Of a stretch of 64,000 nt of DNA, positions 20,249 to 28,500 are shown piece by piece. The stretch comes from an uncultured Phycisphaerae bacterium. GTDB lineage: Bacteria; Planctomycetota; Phycisphaerae; UBA1845; Fen-1342. Every line of letters starts with the position of its first letter. Positions within the stretch are counted from its first letter, which is position 1. The stretch covers positions 62,001-126,000 of the forward strand of contig CALGJV010000010.1 in assembly GCA_937928595.1 (NCBI GenBank), written 5' to 3'. A program made the translations under genes and the position numbers. The notes below the pieces were generated by a model that ran no database searches, had not been told where the DNA came from, and was given only the letters and a program-made list of their open reading frames with translations.

Positions 20249-20715
20249 CTTGACCAACTCGCTCCCATCGGGCGCCGCCGGGCGGCCGTTAGCCGGCTCG
20301 GACGGCCGTGACGATGCCGACATCCCCAGCGGCGCGCGATACCCGCCGCTCGACGGCCCCGCGACGTGCGGAGCCGAAACGTGTGGACCGGCAGGCAAGA
20401 TGCGACACAGATTCCCCCGACGATCCAAGCTTCCTGCGCCACTCCTGCCTTGCGTCCATGCTACTGGAACAGTCCCGGAGGGTCAACGAAAAGGCGGGTG
20501 AACTATCGGACGCACTGCGTCGCCTCCGTTCCGGCCGCCGCGGTCGTGCATCGCAAGCAGCCGTAGACGGGGGTTTTTTCGGGACGCGTGTCGTCGCTGC
20601 GACGGCAAGTTCGGCGAGCGGCGCGCCGCGATTCGTATATTTCCCAATGTGACGCGCGCGCGTGTTCACAGATTGCCCAACGGCGGCTTACGCACGGCGG
20701 CGAGCGGGCGGCCCG
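20249..20715. other. intergenic region divergent between the dockerin gene and the GTPase operon
   Basis: These 467 bp have no convincing gene; codon composition and starts do not support the open frames seen. A -10-like TATATT lies at 20636-20641, about 75 bp before the operon's first ATG, without a recognisable -35. A GGGGGTTTTTTCGGG run sits at about 20571-20585. No terminator or RNA gene was recognised. Confidence 0.4.
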
Positions 20716-21459
20716 ATGAAGAAGTACGGGATGGACGCGACAGCAGTGGACAAGCAGGTCGCCGCGCTTCGCGAATCCGACGCGGTCGTCGCCAGCCGGC
20801 TGGCCGAACTGGATGGCAAGCTGACGGCCTGGTTCGCGGCGATGCGGGGAGCCTTGGCCACGCTCGCGGCCGCTGCGGAGCGGGAGCGGTTGCGGCCAAC
20901 GGAGGCCGTGCCCCCCGAGCCGGTGATCGAGCCACCGCCGGCGGTTGCCGAGGCCGTTGAGCCATCGGGCCGGCTGGCAAACGCGAGTCCACCCGCGGAG
21001 CCCGACGGGTCGTCGTCGGCCGTAGTCGAGCCGTCCGATGCGCCGCGCCGCGGGCTGGTGCCGCCCCGGGATGAGTCGTCGGCGGCCCCGACAGCGCCCG
21101 GCGGAGTCGACGACGCGGCGGAGTTGACGGTGGGCCCGCGGGCGAAGCGCAGAGGGACGGAGAAGGCTCCCGTCGTTCGCTTGCCGGATGTGCCAACGAC
21201 CGACGCGAGTCCGTCGCCGCCCGCGGACCCGGTGGCCAAGCAAGCCCCGGCCACGGGGGCGGGGCCGGTGTCCGACGCGGCGGCGGAGGATGAGGCGCTG
21301 CTGGCACAGCTGGATCCGGAGACGGCGAACGCACTGCGGGTCAAGCGGCGACTGACGGGCAACCGGAAGTCCATCCGCCAGTTGCTGGACGAGATGCGGG
21401 CCAGCGGCGGACCGGGCGCTGTACCGCCGGCCGCCAAGAGCAAGCGGTGGTGGAGATAG
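20716..21459 (+). CDS. hypothetical disordered protein, first gene of the GTPase operon
   Basis: I do not recognise this 247-residue protein. The N-terminal 60 residues look helical (MKKYGMDATAVDKQVAALRESDAVVASRLAELDGK...). The middle (about 65-195) is a Pro/Ala/Ser/Glu-rich low-complexity stretch, likely disordered. The end (about 200-247) is again helical and basic (NALRVKRRLTGNRKSIRQLLDEMRASGG...KSKRWWR). No signal peptide or membrane segment is seen. The ATG was chosen over a GTG 18 codons upstream because the extension is unlike the helix that follows. Four bases separate it from the coiled-coil gene, so the two are probably co-translated. Its role may be an adaptor for that protein. Confidence 0.6.
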   Translation: MKKYGMDATAVDKQVAALRESDAVVASRLAELDGKLTAWFAAMRGALATLAAAAERERLRPTEAVPPEPVIEPPPAVAEAVEPSGRLANASPPAEPDGSSSAVVEPSDAPRRGLVPPRDESSAAPTAPGGVDDAAELTVGPRAKRRGTEKAPVVRLPDVPTTDASPSPPADPVAKQAPATGAGPVSDAAAEDEALLAQLDPETANALRVKRRLTGNRKSIRQLLDEMRASGGPGAVPPAAKSKRWWR

Positions 21460-21463
21460 GGCG

Positions 21464-22483
21464 ATGGCGAAGTCAACGGCGGAACCAGCCGTAACTGCGA
21501 TGCCGGCGGCCGTGGACCTGGCGGCGCTCGAGGCGCTGGGCCGGGACGTGATGGCGAGCCTCCAATCGCTGCGGGAGCTGTTCGCGTCGCGTACGGCCGT
21601 GCTCGAGGAGTGTCGGACGGCACTCGTTGATTTCCACACCCAGTTGAGCGAGGAGCATGCGCAGCTCGCGCAGCGCGAGCAGGAGCTGTGCCAGCAGTAC
21701 GAGCAGCGTGAGACGGCGCTGGTCGCGCGCGAGCAGCAGTGCGCGGCCCGCGAGGCGGAGCTGGCGGACACGGCGGCGCGGCTGGAGGCGGTGCCGAAGG
21801 AGCTGCAGGCGCGCGAGAGGGAGCTGGAGAAACAGGCCGGCGCACTGACCCAGCGCGAGCAGGAACTGACGGCGCGGGCTGAGGCCGTGGAGATCCGGGA
21901 GCAAGAACTCGCCCGGCGGGCGCAGGAACTTGAAGCGGGGGCCGCGCAACTGGCGGAGGAGCGTGATCAGCTCGTGGCGCTCGGCGAGCAGGCCGCGACG
22001 GTTTCGGCCGAGCTCGACGGCCGCAAGGCGGAGCTGGATGAGTACCACCAGGAGCTCAAGGCGCGGGCCGCGGCGCTGGCCGAGCAGGAGCAGGCGCAAG
22101 CCCGGGCCCGGGCCGAGTTCGAGGCGCGGCAGGCGGAGGCGGAGAAGAACCTGGCCCGCGCGAACGAACGCGCGGCGGAAGTCGAGAAGCAGCAGGCCCT
22201 GCTGGTTGCGCGGCAGCAGTCGTTCGACGCGCAGCTCCGGGAGCTCGACACGGCGCGCGAGCATCTGGCGCGGCTGCAGAAGCAGCTCGAGGCGGAGCTT
22301 GGGGCGCTGGCGGGCCAGAAGTCGGACCTGCTCCAGCGTTTCGGCGGCGCCGGCGGCGAGGGCGCGAGCAAGCCGGACGCGGGTGTGCCGAAGGCGGGGG
22401 ACCCGAAGTCGCGGGAGTCTCTGGAACGGTTCCAGAAACTGTGTCGCGACGCGAAACGCAAGGCGATCGGGTCCGGCGGGTAG
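21464..22483 (+). CDS. long coiled-coil protein of the GTPase operon
   Basis: This 339-residue protein is dominated by one uninterrupted coiled coil from about residue 20 to 290. It is rich in Gln, Glu, Ala and Arg, with repeated REQEL/ARERELEKQ units. A glycine-rich break (GGAGGEGASKP) and a basic helical tail (SRESLERFQKLCRDAKRKAIGSGG) follow. There is no signal peptide and no nuclease or SMC motif. It overlaps nothing; GGAGATAGGG precedes the ATG, within the previous gene's end. By context it may scaffold the SUMF1-like and GTPase partners encoded next. The family is not recognised, and coiled coils match many unrelated proteins. Confidence 0.75.
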   Translation: MAKSTAEPAVTAMPAAVDLAALEALGRDVMASLQSLRELFASRTAVLEECRTALVDFHTQLSEEHAQLAQREQELCQQYEQRETALVAREQQCAAREAELADTAARLEAVPKELQARERELEKQAGALTQREQELTARAEAVEIREQELARRAQELEAGAAQLAEERDQLVALGEQAATVSAELDGRKAELDEYHQELKARAAALAEQEQAQARARAEFEARQAEAEKNLARANERAAEVEKQQALLVARQQSFDAQLRELDTAREHLARLQKQLEAELGALAGQKSDLLQRFGGAGGEGASKPDAGVPKAGDPKSRESLERFQKLCRDAKRKAIGSGG

Positions 22484-22507
22484 CCGACCCGGCGAGGATC
22501 GTGGCGC

Positions 22508-23488
22508 ATGCCCCTGGGATTCTTCACACGCAACAAGTCGTCGGGCGTTGGGAGCGCCGCGGCGATCCAGGGCACCGGCTACACGCCGGCCGATAAGCCG
22601 TCGCTGCCGGGCGATCCGCTCGCGCAGGCCCTGCACGCCGGGCGGCTCGGCCTGATCGTGGCCCAGCCCGACCGCTGGCGGGACCAGCCGGACTACGCGG
22701 CCGTCCGCGAACGGACGCTGCTGGCGGTGGATGACTACTTCGCGCTGGTGCCGGAGGGACTGGTGTCGATCCCGGCGACCATTTTCGACGAGCCGGGCGG
22801 ACCGGAAACGGACGTCGAGACGCAGCCCTACCTGCTGGCTCGCTGCGCCGTGACCAACGCGGACTTCCAGCACTTCGTCGACGCCGGGGGCTACGAGGAC
22901 CTATCGCTCTGGCCGGAGGAGATCTGGGCGCACCTGATCAGCCTCAAGGACCAGACCGGGATGCCGGGGCCGCGGTTCTGGCAGCAGGGCCGGCACGACA
23001 AGCGGCTGGCGCGGCACCCCGTGGTGGGGGTGTGCTACTACGAGGCGCTGGCCTACGCGCAGTGGGCTGGGTACCGGCTGCCGACCGAGGCCGAATGGCA
23101 GATGGCGGCGACGTGGCGCATCCGCAGCGCAGCCACGGCTCAGCGGCGTTATCCGTGGGGCGACGGGCTGGACGTGACGTGCTGCAACATCTGGGCGTCG
23201 GGTCACGGCGGCACGCTGCCGGTGGACGCCTGCGCGGGGGGCGCGGCCCCGAACGGGGTCCTGCAACTGATCGGTAACACGTGGGAGTGGACGTCGTCCG
23301 ATTTCGAAAGCACCGACCGCGAGGGGCGGAAGGTCGTCGGCGACACGCTCATGAAGTGCATCCGGGGCGGGGCGTTCGATACGTACTTTCCGTGGCAGGC
23401 GACCGGCGATTTCCGCACGGCCGCAAACTGCCTGGCGCGGTACCACAACATCGGGTTCCGCTGCGCGATGGACCTGCTGAACAACTGA
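22508..23488 (+). CDS. SUMF1/FGE-fold protein without the catalytic cysteines
   Basis: This 326-residue protein has a short N-terminal extension (about 1-85) and a formylglycine-generating-enzyme/SUMF1 fold. Landmarks are LLARCAVTNADFQHFVDAGGYED, HPVVGVCYYEALAYAQWAGYRLPTEAEWQMAA, the YPWGD turn, NVWEW-like GNTWEWTSSDF, and the closing IRGGAF...NIGFRCAMDL. In true FGE the stretch after RGGSW carries two catalytic cysteines; here it reads RGGAFDTYFPWQATGD with none. It is therefore more likely a binding module of the C-type-lectin/SUMF1 fold than an oxidase. Upstream GAGG and a 24-bp gap place it in the operon with the coiled-coil and GTPase genes. Confidence 0.8.
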   Translation: MPLGFFTRNKSSGVGSAAAIQGTGYTPADKPSLPGDPLAQALHAGRLGLIVAQPDRWRDQPDYAAVRERTLLAVDDYFALVPEGLVSIPATIFDEPGGPETDVETQPYLLARCAVTNADFQHFVDAGGYEDLSLWPEEIWAHLISLKDQTGMPGPRFWQQGRHDKRLARHPVVGVCYYEALAYAQWAGYRLPTEAEWQMAATWRIRSAATAQRRYPWGDGLDVTCCNIWASGHGGTLPVDACAGGAAPNGVLQLIGNTWEWTSSDFESTDREGRKVVGDTLMKCIRGGAFDTYFPWQATGDFRTAANCLARYHNIGFRCAMDLLNN

Positions 23489-23522
23489 GGCCGTCCGGCG
23501 GCCCGCAGGCGGAGGAACAGCC

Positions 23523-24407
23523 GTGCCGATCGCGGTTGGCAACACATCGGTTTACACGCCGTGCCTGATCTGCAACACCGGCAATCCGCCGCAGGCGGTG
23601 CAGTGCAAGAAGTGCTACGCGCCGATGGCGCTCGTGCACGAGGCGGTGGCCCAGGGGCGCGTGCCGCAGGTGGTTAGCATCGTCGGCGACGCGAACGCTG
23701 GGAAGACCGTCTACCTGGGCTTCCTGCTGGACATGCTCTCGCAGCGCGCCAACCAGTTCGAGGCGGTGCCGCGCGGGGCCTACTCGGTCAACCTCCAGCA
23801 GACGGTCATCAGCCACATGGCGTACCGCATGTTCCCGCCCAAGACGCCGATGGAAGCCGACCAGTGGAACTGGGCGTACTACCAGGTGTGCAAGCGGGCC
23901 AAGCACACGAAGTGGGTCGACCTTGTGATGCCGGACATGGCGGGTGAGGCCATCGCGGCGGAGATCGCGTCGCCCACCACGTTCCAGGTGGTCCAGAGCC
24001 TGCTGGGGCGCTCCGTGGGGCTGCTGCTGCTCGTGGACGCCGCCCTGGCCGGCAACGGCTCCGCCCAGCCGGACTTCTTCGCGCTCAAGGCGATGAGCTA
24101 CCTCGACAGCGTGCTGGGCGGGGGGCGCGACACGAAGATCGCCCTGCCGATCGCGATCGTGCTCACCAAGGCCGACTACGTGCCCGAGTGCTTCGACGAT
24201 CCGGCCCGGTTCGCCGCGGCGAACCTCAACCGCCTCTGGAACATGTGCGACACGCGGTTCTCGAAGGTCAAGTTCTTCGCGTGCAGCGTCGTCGGGTCCC
24301 TCGCGTACGCCGTGGGGACCGGCGACGAAGGCGTCACCCCGGTGCCGCTGCATACGGCGCTGCGGGGCGTGCTGGAGCCGTTCGAATGGATCGTGAATCA
24401 GCTGTAG
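23523..24407 (+). CDS. zinc-ribbon GTPase
   Basis: This is a P-loop GTPase of 294 residues. The N-terminus has a zinc ribbon, C14-x2-C17 and C28-x2-C31. Walker A is GDANAGKT (55-62), the G3-like element is PDMAGE (about 139-144), and G4 is TKAD in AIVLTKADYV. A hydrophobic beta-strand (VGLLLLVDAALAG) precedes G4. The end has no membrane segment. It resembles GTPases of the GTPase-associated conflict systems described by the Aravind group more than translation or Era-like GTPases, but this is memory-based. The GTG start is preceded by GGAGG seven bases away. It overlaps the next gene by 22 bp, implying coupled translation and a shared function. Confidence 0.75.
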   Translation: MPIAVGNTSVYTPCLICNTGNPPQAVQCKKCYAPMALVHEAVAQGRVPQVVSIVGDANAGKTVYLGFLLDMLSQRANQFEAVPRGAYSVNLQQTVISHMAYRMFPPKTPMEADQWNWAYYQVCKRAKHTKWVDLVMPDMAGEAIAAEIASPTTFQVVQSLLGRSVGLLLLVDAALAGNGSAQPDFFALKAMSYLDSVLGGGRDTKIALPIAIVLTKADYVPECFDDPARFAAANLNRLWNMCDTRFSKVKFFACSVVGSLAYAVGTGDEGVTPVPLHTALRGVLEPFEWIVNQL

Positions 24408-25372
24408 CGTCCCCGGTCGCGTCCATCGCGGCCGAACAGGCGATCTTCACGTCGATCCGCTCCCCGCTCGGTACCGGCTACCGCCTGGTCGCGGCCAGCC
24501 CGGGGTTGTCGAACGAGGACCGCAGGGCGATCGTGCAGGTGGCGCCGTCGCATGGGAACCTCGCCAGCGAGGCGGCGGACGCCACGGGCTTCGTGACGCT
24601 GCCGCTGCCCGGCGGCCGGCGCGCGGTGCTGCTCGCCTGCCACGCCGGCCCCGAGCACACGAACCGCGGCGGCCTCCGCGTGCACACGCACGCCGTGGCG
24701 ATCGACCCCGGCGAATTCGCGCGCGCGTTCCGCGGCGACGCTCTGCGTTTGGCCGCGGCCGCGCGAGCTCTGCTGACGCCCGACACGCTGCGGTCGCCGC
24801 CGATCTCGCTCGGCCGAACGGTGCTGCTGCCGGGTGACGACCCGCCCGGGACCGCGGACGCGCCGCCGGAAGCGGAGCACGAGCGGCTGGCCGTCGTGCT
24901 GGCGGCCGCCCTGGTCGCGCGCCCGCTGCTCGTGCTCGGCCACCCCCGGCCGGAGCAGGCGCTGCGGTGGATTCTGGCGGCCCTGCCGCTGGGCGGGCGG
25001 GTGCGGCTCTCGACGGTATTCGGTCTCAAGCTGGCCTCGTCCCGCATGTTCGACGTCACGTGGGCGAATGCCGCCCCGGCGGAGCTCGAGCGCTGGCTCA
25101 GCGACCGTCCCTGCGCCGTGCTGGACTGGGCCAGCGGGCAGTTCGCGCCGGCCGGGGCCGACATGGCCGTGAATGGCGGGCCCGAGTTCGGACCGGCCGA
25201 CGCGGCGGCGTTGGCGGGCGACTACCGCGGCTGGATCGGCTTTGCCCGCCGGTGCTGGCGGGAGGGCGACGAGGCGATGCTGCACTCGGTCGCGGACGGG
25301 CTGGCCGACGCGCCCACGCCCGCGCGGCTGGCGCTGGCGGTGCTGAACGCCGCACCACCGGCCGAGGGCTGA
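24386..25372 (+). CDS. putative GTPase-associated protein (GAP1-N2-like)
   Basis: This 328-residue protein begins inside the GTPase gene. Its N-terminal half (about 15-115) reads AEQAIFTSIRSPLGTGYRLVAASPGLSNEDR, then PGGRRAVLLACHAG and a THAVAI strand. That resembles the N-terminal domain of GTPase-associated protein 1. The rest is alanine- and leucine-rich helical sequence with an LSTVFGLKLASSRMFDVTW strand. I see no nuclease, protease or membrane motif. Overlap with the GTPase suggests a direct partner, perhaps an activator or effector-regulator. The family call is a resemblance and needs a profile search. Most of the long frame upstream of the chosen ATG runs through the GTPase gene out of frame. 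Confidence 0.5.
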   Translation: MDRESAVASPVASIAAEQAIFTSIRSPLGTGYRLVAASPGLSNEDRRAIVQVAPSHGNLASEAADATGFVTLPLPGGRRAVLLACHAGPEHTNRGGLRVHTHAVAIDPGEFARAFRGDALRLAAAARALLTPDTLRSPPISLGRTVLLPGDDPPGTADAPPEAEHERLAVVLAAALVARPLLVLGHPRPEQALRWILAALPLGGRVRLSTVFGLKLASSRMFDVTWANAAPAELERWLSDRPCAVLDWASGQFAPAGADMAVNGGPEFGPADAAALAGDYRGWIGFARRCWREGDEAMLHSVADGLADAPTPARLALAVLNAAPPAEG

Positions 25373-25504
25373 ACGCCGCCCGCGGCTGCCCCGGCGCGGC
25401 TCCTCCGTTCCTCCGTCCCTTGCTCCCTGAGCCCCCTGGACCCCCGGAGACCCTTGGTCCCTCTCTCCGTGCCTCCGGGGCTGCGTGCCTTCGTGCCTTC
25501 TTCC

Positions 25505-28500
25505 TCAACTCCCGATCAGCGCCACGAACGCGTCGATGTCGTCGAAAATCACCGCGCCGTCGCCGTCGCAGTCGGCATTCATCCAGATGCAATTCGGGTA
25601 GCTGCTTTCGTACGCGCCCCGCCCGGACAGCGCCAGCACGAACGGGTCGATGTCGTCGAAGTTGACGACGCCGTCGCAGTTCAGATCGCCGCGCTTCATG
25701 CCCGGGGCGATCCCGTTCACGAAGGCCGCGATGTCGGCGGCGTTCAGCAGACCGTCTGCGTTGAGGTCGGCCACGGCCAGGGCGCTCAGGCCGCGCGCGT
25801 GCAGTTCGGCGACCGCAATCTCCGTCACCGGGGCGTAGCCCGGGCCGCCCGCATCGCAGCACGCCGGGTCGGACGTTCGCAGGAAGTTGCCGTGGATGAA
25901 CGTGAAGTCGGCCGTGTTGACCACGCCGTCGCCGCTGAGATCGGCATGCGGCGCCGGGGTTCCGCAGACGGACGGCCCGGCCGGCTGCTGCCACAGGCTC
26001 AGGAAAACGCCGAAGTCCAGCACGTCGATGACGTGGTCGGCATTCAGGTTGCCGGGCACGAGCGGCCGGCCCGCGACCGCGAAATCGGCGACGTAGCGGC
26101 CGTCGACCTTCGCGAGGCCCGCTTCGGGAAGCGTCGCTCGCAGCGAGTGGAGCGAGTCGCGAACGGAGAGGCAGGTGTACTCGCCGCACGGCGCGGTGAG
26201 CGTGAGGCTCACGACCGGGTTCGTGCCCGCCGGGAACGTGACCTGCCGCTCGAACGTGACCGGCGCCGGATCGCCGCAGCGCCACAGTTCGAAAGACAGG
26301 CAGCGCACGACCGGGACGCCGTACGCCCCGCTCAGCGGCACCGTCACGTCGATCACGTTCTCGGGCGCGACCGCGACACGGAAATCCCAGTGCGTCGCCA
26401 GCCCGATTCCGTCCGTCACCCGGGCCCGCACGGCCGTCGTGCCCGCGGAGTACGTGTGCGGACTGGTGAGCGGCGTCTCATATGTGCCGTTGTCGTCTAG
26501 GTCGGCCGCGTAGCTCACGGTAACCGGGCCGCAGCCGTCGCTCGCCGGGACCGCCGGCAGATTGAGCACCGCGGTGCAGAGCCCTGCGTCGGCCGGATGC
26601 ACAAACGTCGCCGCACCGCTGACGACGAAGTCGAGGTCGAGTTGCCCCGTCACGCCGGGAGCCAGCGCGAACGCGCCGGCGCCCGCGGCGCCGCCGGTCG
26701 CCACGATCTCGAGCGCTTCGACCGCGGTCACGGCGGCCGCCCACTGGACCGGAGTCGGCGGATGGCCCGCCGCATCGGCCCAGAGCCGGTAATCGCCGAG
26801 ATCGGCCGAGAAGGTCGCCCACCGGGCGTCACGCAGCGTCGTGGCGTCCAGGTGGTCGTCCCCGCCCGGCTGGCGGCCGCGATAGTACCAGGTCTGGCCG
26901 CTGCTTTGGACGGCCACCGACAGACCGGGGCGGTATGCCGGGCTCGGACCATACACGGCTGCGAAGTCCGCGAGCGTGATGGCGGAACCGTCGGGGCGGC
27001 TGGTGCGCAGTCGGGCCGCGAACGTCACGCTGCGACCGGTCAGGTCGCCCAGCAGGGCGCCGTAGTACGCGCCGCCCGCCAGGGGCACCGTGGTGCGGAC
27101 GCCGGTGAACACCGTGGCGCCGGGGCACTCACTCGTCGGCAGCGGTACGGTGAGCACGCCATCGGCAACGCCGGGCGTCAGCGCGGTGGCGTTGGACAGA
27201 CCGCCGGTGCACTCGGCGATGGCTGTGCCGTACTCCCAGCGGGCACTCACGTCGGTGTCGAACTCCTCGGGGCCGCCGGTAGGCAACAGGGTCGGCGGCA
27301 CGTCGTCCGCGACGGTCAGCACGATGGGGGTGACCCAGGTCAGCGTCGTCGTGTCGATCCGGCCCCACTGACCGGACGTGTGGTCGGGGGCGAAGTCCGG
27401 GTACTCCGGGCCGGGGGAAGTTGTGCCGGACCCCTCCCACGCGGCGCGCGCAGTGAGCGTGACGCCGAGGCCGAGCGCCGGGAAGACGGCGTGGGTGGTC
27501 GTGTGAGTCCAGGACGCGAGCGGATCGATACTTCCGGCGACGTAGACGTGGTGCGTGTCATGCGTGTGGCGCACGATCGCGCCCGTCACGACGCCGCTGC
27601 CGCCGAGCAGCGCGGCATCGAACTCGAGCGTACCGCCGGTGTACGGCGTGCGCCAGACCATCTCCCCGCCGCCGCCGGGGTCGCCGGTGTGCGTGTCCCA
27701 CAGCAGGGTCGGCGCCGCCGCCCGCGTGGCACCGCTGAGCCGCCACTGCGTGCCGAGCGTGCTGCCGTCCCAGCTCGCCGCGTTCACGACGCTGCCGTCG
27801 GGCGGCGGGTAGTTCGGATAGCTCTCGGTCCAGCGGCCAGCCAGCGGGGCGGCCCCGGGGGAGCCGGCCGGGTATCCGCAGCAGTCGGTCGCGAAGAGCG
27901 TGACCTGTACGTCCGTGGGGACGTTGCCGGCGAACTGGAGCGGGGCGGAGCCGGAAATGTCGATCCGGCCGCCGGAAGGAGTCAGGGTCACGTCGAGCGC
28001 CCCGAGCGCGCCGGCCCCCGCGGTGACGCGGGCGTCGACCACGACCCGGTCCGGATCGAGGCAGCAGGCGTCTTGCAGCGTCGCGCTGAAGTGTACGTCG
28101 GTCGTGCAGTCCGCGCCGAGCGGCGCCGCGACAGCGGTGGGGCCGGCCAGTAGCGGCGGCGCATCATTGACCGACAGCGTGCTCAGCGGCGGGATGAGCA
28201 CCTGTCCTTCCGCGGCACTGAGCATCGTCGGCGGGTCATGGGCGCGCCAGGCGACGAGGTTGGGAGCGGAGCAGATCTGCGTGCGTGCGGCAAATGTCAG
28301 CACCACCATCTGCGCGTCGCCCGTGCCGGTCGTACCGAACGGCGCGCCGACGGCCACGTCCACATGGCCGGGCTGGGGCGTGCAGCCCTGCTGCCCGTCC
28401 GGCGCCGCCGAGCACTCGAAGATCTCGATCGTGAACGGCGACTCGGGTCGCACCGCCGGCGTGACGCTGACCAGCTCGAGCAGCGCGGGGTCATACGCGA

